A stretch of DNA of 64,000 nucleotides from Saprospiraceae bacterium. GTDB lineage: Bacteria > Bacteroidota > Bacteroidia > Chitinophagales > Saprospiraceae. The translations under genes and the position numbers were made by a program. The notes beneath the pieces are model-generated. The model had not been told where the DNA came from, ran no database searches, and saw nothing but the letters and a program-made list of their open reading frames with translations. Below, piece by piece: positions 25,225 through 33,809 of this stretch (position 1 is its first letter; the number at the start of each line of letters is the position of its first letter). Where the stretch lies: NCBI GenBank assembly GCA_020629715.1, contig JAHDCU010000001.1:186001-250000 (forward strand), read 5' to 3'.

Positions 25225-26829
25225 CTACCACCATACCGCATAAATAACTGCCAGTAAACCGAATACAGCAATTGCTGCTCCTTTAAATAACATTGAAGTC
25301 TCAAATAATGACTTCTCTAATTCTATAGCTTTCTCGTCATCGCCTTGATTGGTCATCATGGATATCGCAATCATGATAATAGATAGAATCACGAAGCTTA
25401 CTCCCATTTTATTGATGAACGGCAACGTGCTTTCTGGAAATGCTATATCAATACCCAAACTTAACGGAAGGGATATCAATACAACCGCCATGGCAGCTTT
25501 TGCAGAGGCTCTTTTCCAAAACATTCCAAATAGGAAAATCACTAAAATACCTGGACTGAAATATCCTGTATATTTCTGTATAAAAGAGAATGCACTTCCT
25601 AACTCTTTAAACTGAGGAGCTATACATACACCTATAAATAATGCTACAGCTGCCGTAATTTTGCCGATAGTAACTAATTGTTTTTCAGACTTATTCTTAC
25701 CAAAAAATGGCTTATACAAATCCATAGTAAAAATGGTCGAAGCACTATTGACCATAGAGCTGATGCTCGATCCAACAGCCGCAATCACAGCTGCAAAACA
25801 TAATCCTTTAAATCCTGCTCCGACGAACTCATTGAGTACCCAAGCATAGACCTGGTCACCTTTCTCTACATTGGCATTCATAGCAAAGGCTACTATACCA
25901 GGAAGTACAACGATAAGTGGCAATAGTATTTTCATAATCGCTGCAAAGGCAATACCCTTACGAGCCTCGCTAAGGGACTTTGCCGCTAAAGCTCTCTGAA
26001 TAATATATTGGTTCATGCCCCAGTAATATACATTGGCAATCCACATACCTCCAATGAGTACTCCTAGGCCAGGTAGCTTTTCCCATACATCTTGGGTTGC
26101 GCCCTTATCATCGATATAAGTAAGTTCTCCTTTGAATACTATCATGTTAAATTTATCAGAAAACTGGTCAGTCAATTTACCGAGTCCTGCCATCGCTCCA
26201 TCCGCTCCACCAAAAGCATCTAGCGCTAAATAGGTGGTAAACAATCCACCAACCACCAAAAATACCACCTGTATCAAGTCCGTCCATACCACTGTTTTCA
26301 GACCACCAAAAATGGAAAAAGTAGCTGAATATAGTGCCAATCCTAAAACACCTATCCACATATTAATACCTAAGGTAGCTTCTAACGTAAGCGCTCCGAG
26401 ATATAACACTGAGGTGATGTTGACAAATACGAATATGAGTAGCCAAAATATTGCTAACCCCGTACGTACATTACTATCAAACCGCTGCTCTATGAATTGA
26501 GGCATCGTATAAATACCCTTTTTGAGAAACACCGGTATGAGAAACCATGCAACAATAATCAGAGTAGCCGCAGCCATAAATTCATAGGAAGCGATCGCCA
26601 TACCAAATCGGAAAGCATCACCGGACATTCCAATGAATTGTTCTGCAGAAATATTACTGGCAATCAATGATCCACCAATAATCCACCAAGGCAGTGATTT
26701 TCCTGCCAAGAAGTAGCTCTCTGTAGTCTCTCCTCCCTTACTTTTACGTGTAGAAATATAAACGGCGATACCAATGACAACACATAAATACCCTATAAAA
26801 CTGATATAGTCTAAAGTTGAAAATCCCAT
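25225..26829 (-). CDS. Sodium/sugar symporter, SSS family
   Basis: 534 residues with about 13-14 predicted membrane helices, a standard SGLT-type layout. Signatures include SLIASNISAEQFIGMSG in the second helix region (Na+ site), FGGLKTVVWTDLIQ and the C-terminal GYFSPGILVIFLFGMFWKRA. It should couple Na+ influx to uptake of a hexose or related solute. No glycosidase or catabolic gene adjoins it, so the substrate is open. It is separated from the esterase gene by about 94 bp. Confidence 0.93.
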   Translation of the reverse strand: MGFSTLDYISFIGYLCVVIGIAVYISTRKSKGGETTESYFLAGKSLPWWIIGGSLIASNISAEQFIGMSGDAFRFGMAIASYEFMAAATLIIVAWFLIPVFLKKGIYTMPQFIEQRFDSNVRTGLAIFWLLIFVFVNITSVLYLGALTLEATLGINMWIGVLGLALYSATFSIFGGLKTVVWTDLIQVVFLVVGGLFTTYLALDAFGGADGAMAGLGKLTDQFSDKFNMIVFKGELTYIDDKGATQDVWEKLPGLGVLIGGMWIANVYYWGMNQYIIQRALAAKSLSEARKGIAFAAIMKILLPLIVVLPGIVAFAMNANVEKGDQVYAWVLNEFVGAGFKGLCFAAVIAAVGSSISSMVNSASTIFTMDLYKPFFGKNKSEKQLVTIGKITAAVALFIGVCIAPQFKELGSAFSFIQKYTGYFSPGILVIFLFGMFWKRASAKAAMAVVLISLPLSLGIDIAFPESTLPFINKMGVSFVILSIIMIAISMMTNQGDDEKAIELEKSLFETSMLFKGAAIAVFGLLAVIYAVWW

Positions 26830-26922
26830 AATGTATGATTAGTTAGTAACGCTATATTACTAAAAATACATCATAGCAAGGTACTTAATGGTCATTTTAC
26901 ACGAAGTAATAAATTACTCCGT

Positions 26923-28032
26923 TTAAATCTTTACAAACTTCGTAATGGCGGCATCTTGGGTTTGAATAAAATATACGCCTGACTCTAAATCTTGTATATC
27001 ATGCTTCGCAAAAGACTGAAAAGATCTAATGACTTGTCCCTGTATGTTGATAATATTGAATTTTTGAACAGTTTGAGTATTCGGACTTGACTGCACCTCA
27101 ATGTACTCAGCTGCAGGATTTGGGGTAACTGTTAAAAGGTCTTTTTTAGTATCAAAGGTCGATGTGGAGCTTGGTAATTGATATTGAGCGAAAAAATTCC
27201 AGATCTCTTGCGATGCATTGAAGTCACGATTAGTCACTCCTATATCAATACTAGCACCGGGCCAAGTATGGGCACCATCTTGTATTTTATAAAACGCTAC
27301 AGCTACGTCATCTTCACAATCGTCATAATCTATTCTGATAGCAGTACTTCCATCATTTGGATTAATGTCGTCAATGAAAGTAGTATCACCCATCGCAGCG
27401 CAGGAATTTTCATCTACCCAAAATCCTACCACATCTTCGATCGGAGCACTGATAAAAGGTGTCCCATTATAAAATACGGTAGCATCATCAGTGCCATGTA
27501 TTTGCATGACTGGAATCTTTCTGGATGGCTCGCAACTATTGATACTTGCAGGTAACATGGCACCTGTCACAGAGGCAATCGCAGCTATCCTATCAGTTAA
27601 TTCGCATGCCAAGCGATAACTAAAAAAACCTCCATTGGACATACCACATGAATAAATTTTAGACTGATCAATATTAAAATCATCTGATAATTGATCAATC
27701 ATGGCCTCAACAAAACTTACATCATCGCTATCTGAATTGATACTCCACCCAACATTCCAAGCGTTATCAATACCCTCTGGGTAGCAAACCGCAAAATACT
27801 CCTCGTCAGAAGTGAGATTCATCCCAGAGTAGAATTCTTGTTGTACAGCATTAGATCCGAATCCATGAAAGTTAAATACCAACGGAATCACGTCTCCATC
27901 CACGTAATCTGAAGGTAGATGTAAAAGAAATGATCTTTCTACCCCATTAACATTGATATTGTATCTATCAGATTGTGCCGTAAGAATAACAATACCCAAT
28001 AGGCTGAAAACTAAAACAAATAACTTTTTCAT
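26923..28032 (-). CDS. Secreted PHB-depolymerase-type (LpqC) esterase with type IX sorting domain
   Basis: 369 residues from the ATG at 28032. Signal peptide MKKLFVLVFSLLGIVILTAQ. An alpha/beta-hydrolase domain of the LpqC/feruloyl-esterase group spans about 20-290: oxyanion FNFHGFGSN, nucleophile Ser in CGMSNGGFF, acid in MQIHGTDD, His in GAHTWPG. The last ~75 residues are a type A sorting domain (PNPAAEYIEV ... DLESGVYFIQT ... KFVKI). Likely surface-exposed and active on acetyl or feruloyl esters of polysaccharides, or on polyesters. Paired export route with the metalloprotease at 19265. Confidence 0.92.
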   Translation of the reverse strand: MKKLFVLVFSLLGIVILTAQSDRYNINVNGVERSFLLHLPSDYVDGDVIPLVFNFHGFGSNAVQQEFYSGMNLTSDEEYFAVCYPEGIDNAWNVGWSINSDSDDVSFVEAMIDQLSDDFNIDQSKIYSCGMSNGGFFSYRLACELTDRIAAIASVTGAMLPASINSCEPSRKIPVMQIHGTDDATVFYNGTPFISAPIEDVVGFWVDENSCAAMGDTTFIDDINPNDGSTAIRIDYDDCEDDVAVAFYKIQDGAHTWPGASIDIGVTNRDFNASQEIWNFFAQYQLPSSTSTFDTKKDLLTVTPNPAAEYIEVQSSPNTQTVQKFNIINIQGQVIRSFQSFAKHDIQDLESGVYFIQTQDAAITKFVKI

Positions 28033-28094
28033 AATCAAAAATTCTATCTATTTGCACTCCTTATCTCTAACGCCTCTGGCCTTGAAAATGTTGA

Positions 28095-29087
28095 TCAGTC
28101 ATTCATGATAGACCATAGCCTATCTTTCAACTCCGTGATCCCTTCTTGACTGACTGAGGAGATGAACATGTAAGGAATATCAATATTAAGTTCTGCTACT
28201 AACAGCTCTTTTAACTCTTCATCGATAAGATCCGCCTTGGTGATAGCCAAAAATCTAGGCTTAAACATCAGCTCTTTATTGAATTGCTCCAACTCATTGA
28301 GCAAAATCGCATACTCTTTATTGATGTCTTCTGTATCTGCAGGTATCATGAAAAGCAATACTGCATTACGCTCTATATGTCTTAAAAATCTAAAGCCAAG
28401 CCCCTTCCCTTCATGTGCCTTTTCTATAATACCAGGGATATCTGCCATCACAAAAGAGCGATGATCTCTATATTTTACAATACCCAAATTAGGGACTAAG
28501 GTCGTGAACGCATAATTAGCGATTTTGGGTTTGGCAGCTGTGATGCTGGCTAGCAAGGTTGATTTTCCAGCATTCGGAAAACCTACAAGACCAACATCAG
28601 CCAGTACCTTAAGCTCTAGTATCTTCCACTCTTCTTTCCCTTCTTCTCCTGGCTGAGCATACCTCGGTGATTGATTAGTTGGTGATTTAAAATGGCTGTT
28701 GCCGAGACCTCCTCGTCCTCCTGCGAGGAGAATATGGCTTTGACCATCTTCGGTAATTTCACAAACAACTTCTTGACTTTCAGCGTCTTTAGCTACTGTA
28801 CCTAGTGGAACTTCTAATACAATATCTTCACCGTAAGCACCACTACTATGCCCTCCGCTTCCGTTTCCACCTGCTCCAGCAATAATATGTTTTCTATACT
28901 TCAGCGGTAATAGCGTCCATAACTGGGCATTTCCTTTTATGATGATATGACCACCTCGACCTCCATCACCACCATCTGGACCACCGAATGCATTTCGCTT
29001 ATCTCTAAAAAAATGGGATGATCCAGCACCCCCACGCCCTGATCGACAACAGATTTTTACGTAGTCAATGAAATTCTTTTCAGCCAT
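28095..29087 (-). CDS. obgE: GTPase ObgE/CgtA
   Basis: 330 residues. N-terminal glycine-rich Obg domain (about 1-160, [19 protein letters not shown]) and C-terminal G domain with G1 GFPNAGKST, switch segment [10 protein letters not shown]3 DIPGIIE and G4 TKAD. It lacks the extra C-terminal OCT domain of some Firmicutes members. Essential GTPase in 50S assembly and stress control. It is followed in the same direction by other housekeeping genes (adk upstream by 66 bp), a common order in Bacteroidota. Confidence 0.97.
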   Translation of the reverse strand: MAEKNFIDYVKICCRSGRGGAGSSHFFRDKRNAFGGPDGGDGGRGGHIIIKGNAQLWTLLPLKYRKHIIAGAGGNGSGGHSSGAYGEDIVLEVPLGTVAKDAESQEVVCEITEDGQSHILLAGGRGGLGNSHFKSPTNQSPRYAQPGEEGKEEWKILELKVLADVGLVGFPNAGKSTLLASITAAKPKIANYAFTTLVPNLGIVKYRDHRSFVMADIPGIIEKAHEGKGLGFRFLRHIERNAVLLFMIPADTEDINKEYAILLNELEQFNKELMFKPRFLAITKADLIDEELKELLVAELNIDIPYMFISSVSQEGITELKDRLWSIMND

Positions 29088-29153
29088 AGGTATTGGATAT
29101 TTCTCGAATAAACGGTTAGAAGAGTTTTACATAACCCTAAGGCTCGAAACGTT

Positions 29154-29729
29154 TTAGATATTAGAATCTATAGCTTTACAAAGTCTCTCGAAGATCTCTT
29201 CTATAGTCCCCATACCATCTACCGTGGATGACTTATGCTGCTTTTCATAGTGTCCATATACGACTGCGGTCTCTTTATGATAAACTGCAATTCTCTTACG
29301 GATGACTTCTTCATTACTATCATCAGCTCTTCCAGACGTCTCTCCTCTTTTGAGTAATCTTTTGACAATTTCTTCTTCATCCACATCTAATGCGATCAAT
29401 GCATTGATATCGTCACCCGATTCTTTGAGGTATTCATCCAGCGCTATACATTGAGGTGTAGTCCTCGGGAAACCATCAAAAATAAAGCCTTTAGCATCTT
29501 GATTAGCATCAACTTTATTTTTGAGCATACCAATCGTCACTTCATCTGGTACTAAATGGCCCTTGGACATGAATTCCTTTGCTTTAAGACCTAGCGGGGT
29601 ATTATTTCCAATTTCATATCTGAAAAGATCTCCAGTAGATATATGCACGAGTCCATATTTTTCCTCAAGCTTTTTGGCCTGCGTTCCTTTTCCAGAACCT
29701 GGAGGACCAAATAATATAATATTTATCAT
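29154..29729 (-). CDS. adk: Adenylate kinase
   Basis: 191 residues from the ATG at 29729; the frame continues upstream by 20 codons, but the enzyme begins MINIILFGPPGSGKGTQA. P-loop GPPGSGKGT, NMP-binding region with ISTGDLFR, LID contact DGFPRTTPQC, and the short LID seen in small adenylate kinases, without a zinc motif. It interconverts ATP, ADP and AMP. It runs into obgE on the same strand, so the two are likely co-transcribed. Confidence 0.97.
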   Translation of the reverse strand: MINIILFGPPGSGKGTQAKKLEEKYGLVHISTGDLFRYEIGNNTPLGLKAKEFMSKGHLVPDEVTIGMLKNKVDANQDAKGFIFDGFPRTTPQCIALDEYLKESGDDINALIALDVDEEEIVKRLLKRGETSGRADDSNEEVIRKRIAVYHKETAVVYGHYEKQHKSSTVDGMGTIEEIFERLCKAIDSNI

Positions 29730-29859
29730 GCTCAGTGTTGTTTTCCTTGATAAGAGGGCGAAAATAAGTTTTCTTATTCTTTCTAGCATAATAAAGAGAC
29801 TTAAATTAGAATGGTTCCAAAAATAGAAGTATTTCTAGAAGTCAGTGTACGATTTGTAC

Positions 29860-30450
29860 CTATTGTAATATTCTTCTTGCATAAAGATACTTATCACTCC
29901 AATAGCTGGAACCGTAGATCTCATCGATTCTGACTCCTTTTTTACTTGTACTATGGATCACGTAGAGTTCGTCATAATCCGATTCTAACACAATGGCACA
30001 ATGAGATACCTTTCCATTAGATCCAAAAAACACAAGATCTCCTTGCTTGATCTCTTTATCAGCAATTTTCTTTCCCTGTTTAGCAAGTTGACGAGAAGAA
30101 CCTGATAATGGAAACCCATTGGAGCTAAAAACATAGGTCAGTAAACCTGAGCAATCAAATCCTGAAGAGGGCTTTTTTCCTCCATAAACATAAGGTGTAC
30201 CTATATATTTCTTGGCATCCTCAGCAATCTCAGCTCTTATTGCATTACTAATATCACCTGCACTAGAGCTATCATGGTTCTTGGACTCCTTCTTGGGATA
30301 AGCTTTGACTACAGATGTGTTTTGCTTGGCTTTCGATCTACTCTTGGTGTATGTCGGGATTCGATAGGTCTCACGAGAAGAATGGCATGACGACAAGAGT
30401 AGTAAAACCAGACATGGAAGCAGCGCAATGGAAATTCTGACGTTTTTCAT
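29860..30450 (-). CDS. NlpC/P60 family cell-wall peptidase, lipoprotein
   Basis: 196 residues. SPII signal MKNVRISIALLPCLVLLLLSSC, then a basic linker (about 25-75) and an NlpC/P60 domain (about 80-196): YIGTPYVYGG, catalytic Cys in FDCSGLLTYVF, QGDLVFFG, catalytic His in VSHCAIVLE and a third polar site VIHSTS. It should cut peptidoglycan stem peptides (gamma-D-Glu-diamino acid bonds) while tethered to the outer membrane. Single gene, 400 bp from the next peptidase gene. Confidence 0.93.
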   Translation of the reverse strand: MKNVRISIALLPCLVLLLLSSCHSSRETYRIPTYTKSRSKAKQNTSVVKAYPKKESKNHDSSSAGDISNAIRAEIAEDAKKYIGTPYVYGGKKPSSGFDCSGLLTYVFSSNGFPLSGSSRQLAKQGKKIADKEIKQGDLVFFGSNGKVSHCAIVLESDYDELYVIHSTSKKGVRIDEIYGSSYWSDKYLYARRILQ

Positions 30451-30495
30451 AGTGTAATTATAAGCTCTAAGTCAAGAAAGAGTGATAGTTTAGTT

Positions 30496-30563
30496 TTATA
30501 CGATATTTAAAATCGTATAAGTTAATTAGTTGTAAAGTCCTGCCTGAAAAACAGGACTTTTTA
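30496..30563. terminator. Two hairpins: TTATACGAT dyad and a T-tailed terminator
   Basis: TTATACGAT-ATTTAAA-ATCGTATAA (30496-30520) is followed by AAAGTCCTG-N9-CAGGACTTT plus five T in all (30534-30562). The second stem is a good terminator in the plus direction and also A-rich on the other side, so it may end the M24 peptidase transcript read leftward or act for both. Located in the 200-bp gap between the M24 peptidase and NlpC/P60 genes. Confidence 0.6.
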
Positions 30564-30653
30564 CATTAAACTATTTTATAATATATCAAGAATAGTGCCA
30601 TGCACTTGATCGTGTTTGATTAACAACAACACTCCATAGTATATTGAATATTC

Positions 30654-31994
30654 CTATCTCTTTCTAGGTATCGTCAAAATCTCCTTTTGCCTACCATCCA
30701 AATAATAGAAACCATCTTTTCCAAATACACCATCCTCTTCTAGCATGATCCTGACGATCTGCCCCCACTCATCTACCTCTGTCGCAGCGAATAATTCTAT
30801 AGAGTAAGCCGTATTTTCATACAAAGGATAATCTCCTCTTCCCTTTACACCGTCTTGCTGATCCCACATACCTATGGTCGGTCCAGCTGCATGACCGTGC
30901 AAACCAATGGGATGCGTATATACTGATGCTGAATATTTATTTCCTTTGACTTGATCAAGCGTAGCTTTAAGTATCTCATTCCCTGATCTACCTTTTATAA
31001 AATTTGATGTCAGTACATCTTGCAGTTCATTACCATTTTTAAAGGCTTGCGCCAATCCTGTAGGAACTTGAGATTCTCCATCTTGAAGCACATAGAAGTG
31101 TTGCTGTTGATCCGTATTAAGTCTAAGGTAGGTAATCCCAAAGTCAACATGGAGCAAATCTCCTTTTACGATAATCTGCTGTTTCGGTCGCTTAGAAAAT
31201 GATCTTAGAAAATCGTTTTTACCATTACTACGGCGCTGTATAGATACCGAAGGATGAAACCATGTATCTAGCCCTAGATCGTTGACTCTCTGGCGTAACC
31301 ACCAGACTACATCATCTGTCGTGGTGATACCAGGATGTATGTGTCGCTCTGAGAGCCCCTCTTGTAGTATCTGATGTGCCATGTGACATATCATCGGATA
31401 TATTTCTAACTCTCTTTCTGATCTAGTCTCTAGCCATGCAATCGCCAAATTTTGAGCCGAGACCACTTTTTCTTGATCTTTAGCGGATAGTTTTTCTAAA
31501 AATTCAGAATATTCAGTATGTACAAGACCATCTGCCAATGCAAAATCCTTAGATACGTTTATTCCTATTTTTTTAGGATTTCGTTCTTTTATAATATTGA
31601 CTAGAGCTTCCCATTGATCAGGGAATACATCGAGGTTCCATTCACCTTTGAGTAACTTACCCACGTCATATCTGGCAATAGCTATTTTTTCGAAGTCTCC
31701 TTTTTCAGGCTGATGAAAGACCATGATGGTTCTACGCCTAGCAGATAGCCAGGTGCTGGGAAGCATCGCCTTCATCACTGGATCTTCATTGTACTCACGA
31801 GATATGATAATCCACATATCTATACCCTCTCGTCGCATCAAAGACGGCAGTAAATTATCTAATCGATCTTCCAATATCTCATCGACGACTTCCGCTTGCT
31901 TTTCTAGAGAAAGGATCTGTGGGAGATATGATTGAGCATATGTAGCCGCTGCAATCAACGCTAATAAAGCAGGTAGTAGTAGATATCGTTTCAT
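30654..31994 (-). CDS. Exported M24 family metallopeptidase (Xaa-Pro aminopeptidase type)
   Basis: 446 residues from the ATG at 31994 (MKRYLLLPALLALIAAATYAQ signal peptide). N-terminal creatinase-like domain (about 25-210) and C-terminal pita-bread domain. The metal site can be read: Asp in HVDFGITYL and Asp 11 residues on (RLNTDQ), His in HPIGLHGHAAG, Glu in YSIELFA, last Glu in MLEEDGVFG. It would remove an N-terminal residue before proline in the periplasm. Homologues with a signal peptide are usual in Bacteroidota. Confidence 0.88.
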   Translation of the reverse strand: MKRYLLLPALLALIAAATYAQSYLPQILSLEKQAEVVDEILEDRLDNLLPSLMRREGIDMWIIISREYNEDPVMKAMLPSTWLSARRRTIMVFHQPEKGDFEKIAIARYDVGKLLKGEWNLDVFPDQWEALVNIIKERNPKKIGINVSKDFALADGLVHTEYSEFLEKLSAKDQEKVVSAQNLAIAWLETRSERELEIYPMICHMAHQILQEGLSERHIHPGITTTDDVVWWLRQRVNDLGLDTWFHPSVSIQRRSNGKNDFLRSFSKRPKQQIIVKGDLLHVDFGITYLRLNTDQQQHFYVLQDGESQVPTGLAQAFKNGNELQDVLTSNFIKGRSGNEILKATLDQVKGNKYSASVYTHPIGLHGHAAGPTIGMWDQQDGVKGRGDYPLYENTAYSIELFAATEVDEWGQIVRIMLEEDGVFGKDGFYYLDGRQKEILTIPRKR

Positions 31995-32071
31995 AGTACT
32001 TCCCAATTTAGCTCTTAATATTGAAGAATCTAAAACTTATAGCGTAGAGCTAATCTTGCGGAGTTGAAAAA

Positions 32072-32143
32072 GTTAATGGAATGATGAAATGTCGCCGTCT
32101 CTCTGAGGAACGAAGAGATATGCGATCATATCTATTAATAGGC
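32072..32143 (-). repeat. 72-bp direct repeat, copy downstream of the toxin-antitoxin genes
   Basis: Aligns without gaps to 32847-32918, offset 775 bp. The best-kept core is CGTCTCTCTGAGGAACGAAG (here) against CGTCTCTCCGAGGAACGAGG. The ends are worn (GTTAATG and AATAGGC). It lies at the 3' end of the antitoxin gene. Confidence 0.8.
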
Positions 32144-32155
32144 ATCGTGCTTCAT

Positions 32156-32449
32156 CTACGCTGGCTTAAGTTCAATTGACAAATTAAGTGCACTAATAAG
32201 TAAAGAAAAGTTGGATAGTTTTATATCTTCTCCTTTTTCAATTCGCGAAATGTAGGGTCGTTTTTTTCCAATCTTGTTCGCTAGTTCTTCCTGAGTCATT
32301 TTTAGGCTCTTTCTTCTATCTTTTATTATTTCAGCAAAGTAAAAAGCAAACGCTTCCTTTCGGAACTTCTCTCTTGATTGCGTTCCAAGTTTACCATATT
32401 TTGAACTCAATAATTCTTCCGCTGTGTATAGTTTTTTATTCTTCTTCAT
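32156..32449 (-). CDS. XRE-family antitoxin (HigA-like)
   Basis: 97 residues from the ATG at 32449. N-terminal 45 residues are linker-like (LYTAEELLSSKYGKLGTQS); the C-terminal half is a Cro/C1-type helix-turn-helix: MTQEELANKIGKKRPYISRIEKGEDIKLS. It should neutralise the RelE-like toxin and bind the operator at 32784-32805. Gene order is toxin first, antitoxin second, as in higBA, with a 14-bp overlap. The N-terminal extension is likely the toxin-binding part. Confidence 0.9.
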   Translation of the reverse strand: MKKNKKLYTAEELLSSKYGKLGTQSREKFRKEAFAFYFAEIIKDRRKSLKMTQEELANKIGKKRPYISRIEKGEDIKLSNFSLLISALNLSIELKPA

Positions 32450-32777
32450 CAATTAAATTTTCTAGTATTTTACGTGATTCTCTAATTGCCTTCACATAGT
32501 CCTTTTTAGATTTCTTTAGAAATGCATGTAATAGTATTATGCTTTGAGATTCAATCAAGTTTTGTTGTGAATAAGTAAAAAGAATTACTCTGTATTCATT
32601 TCCCGCCTTAATTCGCAGTTCGTAAAATTCTGTTCCGACTAATTTTTTAGCTACCTTATTAGGAACAACTTTGATAGTAACAAGAACTTCAACAAGTTGA
32701 TAAAATTTCTTCTCAACTCTTGAGTTTTGTTTTTCAAAGTATTCTTTACACTCAAAACTGATTTCAATTTTCCTCAC
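32436..32777 (-). CDS. RelE/HigB-like toxin
   Basis: 113 residues. The start is GTG at 32777; an ATG two bases upstream is followed at once by TGA. The RelE-type features are VAKKLVGTEFYELRIKAGNEYRVILF (the L-E-RI...YRVI pattern) and a final helix-rich HAFLKKSKK ... KAIRESRKIL. Such toxins cut mRNA on the ribosome. It is co-transcribed with the XRE antitoxin. A dyad with AATGTAAC arms 6 bp upstream of the start is the probable autoregulatory operator. The module is flanked by two 72-bp repeats. Confidence 0.9.
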   Translation of the reverse strand: MRKIEISFECKEYFEKQNSRVEKKFYQLVEVLVTIKVVPNKVAKKLVGTEFYELRIKAGNEYRVILFTYSQQNLIESQSIILLHAFLKKSKKDYVKAIRESRKILENLIDEEE

Positions 32778-32783
32778 ATTACA

Positions 32784-32805
32784 AATGTAACATTAAAGTT
32801 ACATT
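32784..32805. promoter_or_regulatory. Operator dyad of the toxin-antitoxin operon
   Basis: AATGTAAC-ATTAAA-GTTACATT, perfect 8-bp arms, directly upstream of the toxin GTG start at 32777. Further outward, TTACAA and TTGTAA add imperfect symmetry. Likely bound by the toxin-antitoxin complex. Confidence 0.75.
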
Positions 32806-32846
32806 ATTGTAAGTATTTTACGATTCAATTTTTGCTTTCGCATAAT

Positions 32847-32918
32847 GCCTAACGTATAATGCTATTTCGTCGTCTCTCCGAGGAACGAGGAGGTATGCTG
32901 TCATATCTTTTGTTAGCC
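32847..32918 (-). repeat. 72-bp direct repeat upstream of the toxin, attC-like ends
   Basis: Bounded by GCCTAAC (32847-32853) and GTTAGCC (32912-32918). Read on the minus strand it runs GGCTAAC ... GTTAGGC, close to the RYYYAAC/GTTRRRY ends of an integron attC site, though the inner symmetry is weak. It matches 32072-32143 at about four of five bases over the central part, without gaps. It separates the toxin-antitoxin pair from the DUF4375 lipoprotein gene. Confidence 0.7.
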
Positions 32919-32928
32919 TTTCGTGATT

Positions 32929-33471
32929 CTATTTGAGTTTAAAGTATGTCAAGTTTCTTTTAATATAGTTCGTTTGAAGTTTAAGTATATTATTCACGTT
33001 TGATTCAAGGTAAAATCTTTCATCTAACTTGTTTAGTGGATTTTCATCCAAAGACTCTATTTTGTTTGCTATGATATAGTTGTTTGCTTCTTTCACAATT
33101 TCACCATGATTTTGTGCACCTATCATTTCCATGAATTTTGGTATATCTTCGGCTAGTTCATATCCTCTATTCGAATAAAATTGGCTAAACCCACCATTAT
33201 TTACTTCCATTTCAAGTAAGTATGTTTTATAAATTACTCTCTTTTGAATTGGTAATTTGGTAAAATAATCCATATCAACTTTCTTATCAATCCAAATCTC
33301 CTTAGCAATTGATTGAAAAACAGCATGCACTATATCATCTCCTTCTAAACTTGCTAATTCATCTGTTTTCATTGTTTCAGTATTTTGTTTGTCTACATTG
33401 TCAGTTTGTGATTTGCATGAAAATGTAGATGTGACAAAGAATGATAATATGATAATTTCCAACAGGTGCAT
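32929..33471 (-). CDS. DUF4375 (DMP19-like) lipoprotein
   Basis: 180 residues. SPII signal with lipobox ...FSC (Cys19) and an Asn/Asp/Gln-rich linker. The domain at about 45-165 shows the DUF4375 signature: LEMEVNNGGFSQFYSNRGYELAEDIPKF followed by IGAQNH and a helical end. DUF4375 proteins are related to DMP19-type DNA mimics and to Imm-like proteins, but no activity can be read here. Its stop is 10 bp from one of the 72-bp repeats, and a GCTAAC motif lies 5' of the gene at about 33501, so it may be a cassette cargo. Confidence 0.75.
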   Translation of the reverse strand: MHLLEIIILSFFVTSTFSCKSQTDNVDKQNTETMKTDELASLEGDDIVHAVFQSIAKEIWIDKKVDMDYFTKLPIQKRVIYKTYLLEMEVNNGGFSQFYSNRGYELAEDIPKFMEMIGAQNHGEIVKEANNYIIANKIESLDENPLNKLDERFYLESNVNNILKLQTNYIKRNLTYFKLK

Positions 33472-33612
33472 TTTTGTTCTTTTTTGATTTTCACGAAAGC
33501 TAACAACTAAATATCAGTAACAAATATACATAGATACAGATATACCCTTTATGTATAGGCATACTCCATAATACCATTCAGAAATCACCTTTCATAACAC
33601 AAAACTACAACC

Positions 33613-33649
33613 AAAAAAAAGACCCAACTGAAAATCAATCAGTTGAGTC
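33613..33649 (-). terminator. Terminator of tRNA-Met
   Basis: On the minus strand GACTCAACTG, loop, CAGTTGGGTC (one wobble pair), then eight T. It starts 5 nt after the CCA end of tRNA-Met. Confidence 0.9.
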
Positions 33650-33654
33650 ATATT

Positions 33655-33731
33655 TGGTAGCGTGAGGCAGGCTTGAACTGCCGACCTCAGCATTATGAAT
33701 GCTGCGCTCTAACCAGCTGAGCTACCACGCC
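33655..33731 (-). tRNA. tRNA-Met (anticodon CAT, elongator type)
   Basis: 77 nt with CCA encoded. Acceptor GGCGTGG/TCACGCT, D-arm GCTC-AGCTGGTTA-GAGC, anticodon stem CAGCA/TGCTG around TTCATAA (CAT), T-arm GGCAG-TTCAAGC-CTGCC. The anticodon stem lacks the three G-C pairs of initiators, so it is elongator Met, or a CAT-anticodon Ile tRNA if C34 is modified to lysidine. Confidence 0.96.
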
Positions 33732-33740
33732 ATTAGATTT

Positions 33741-33787
33741 TTATGACGCTCTAACCTTCCGATAGCTATCGGAAGAGCCACCACGAC
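33741..33787 (-). repeat. tRNA-Met 5'-half copy with a palindrome in the D-loop
   Basis: On the minus strand GTCGTGGTGGCTC, then TTCCGATAGCTATCGGAA (perfect palindrome, plus-strand 33757-33774), then GGTTAGAGCGTCATAA. The intact tRNA reads GGCGTGGTAGCTC-AGCT-GGTTAGAGCG and later TTCATAA. The palindrome replaces or expands AGCT between the D-stem and the conserved GG. It lies directly upstream of the intact gene. Confidence 0.75.
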
Positions 33788-33801
33788 ATTCAAATCGAGC
33801 G

Positions 33802-33809
33802 CAAATATA
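33802..33809 (-). promoter_or_regulatory. -7 promoter element of the tRNA-Met locus
   Basis: TATATTTG on the minus strand (CAAATATA here) matches TAnnTTTG and ends 14 bp before the interrupted 5' half copy. The spacing is what a normal tRNA start would need, so the damaged copy occupies the original promoter-proximal position. Confidence 0.6.

Noticed and set aside
32072-32918. A complete integron
   Set aside because: No integrase gene or attI, and only one of the two repeats has good attC-like ends. Kept as attC-like repeats only.
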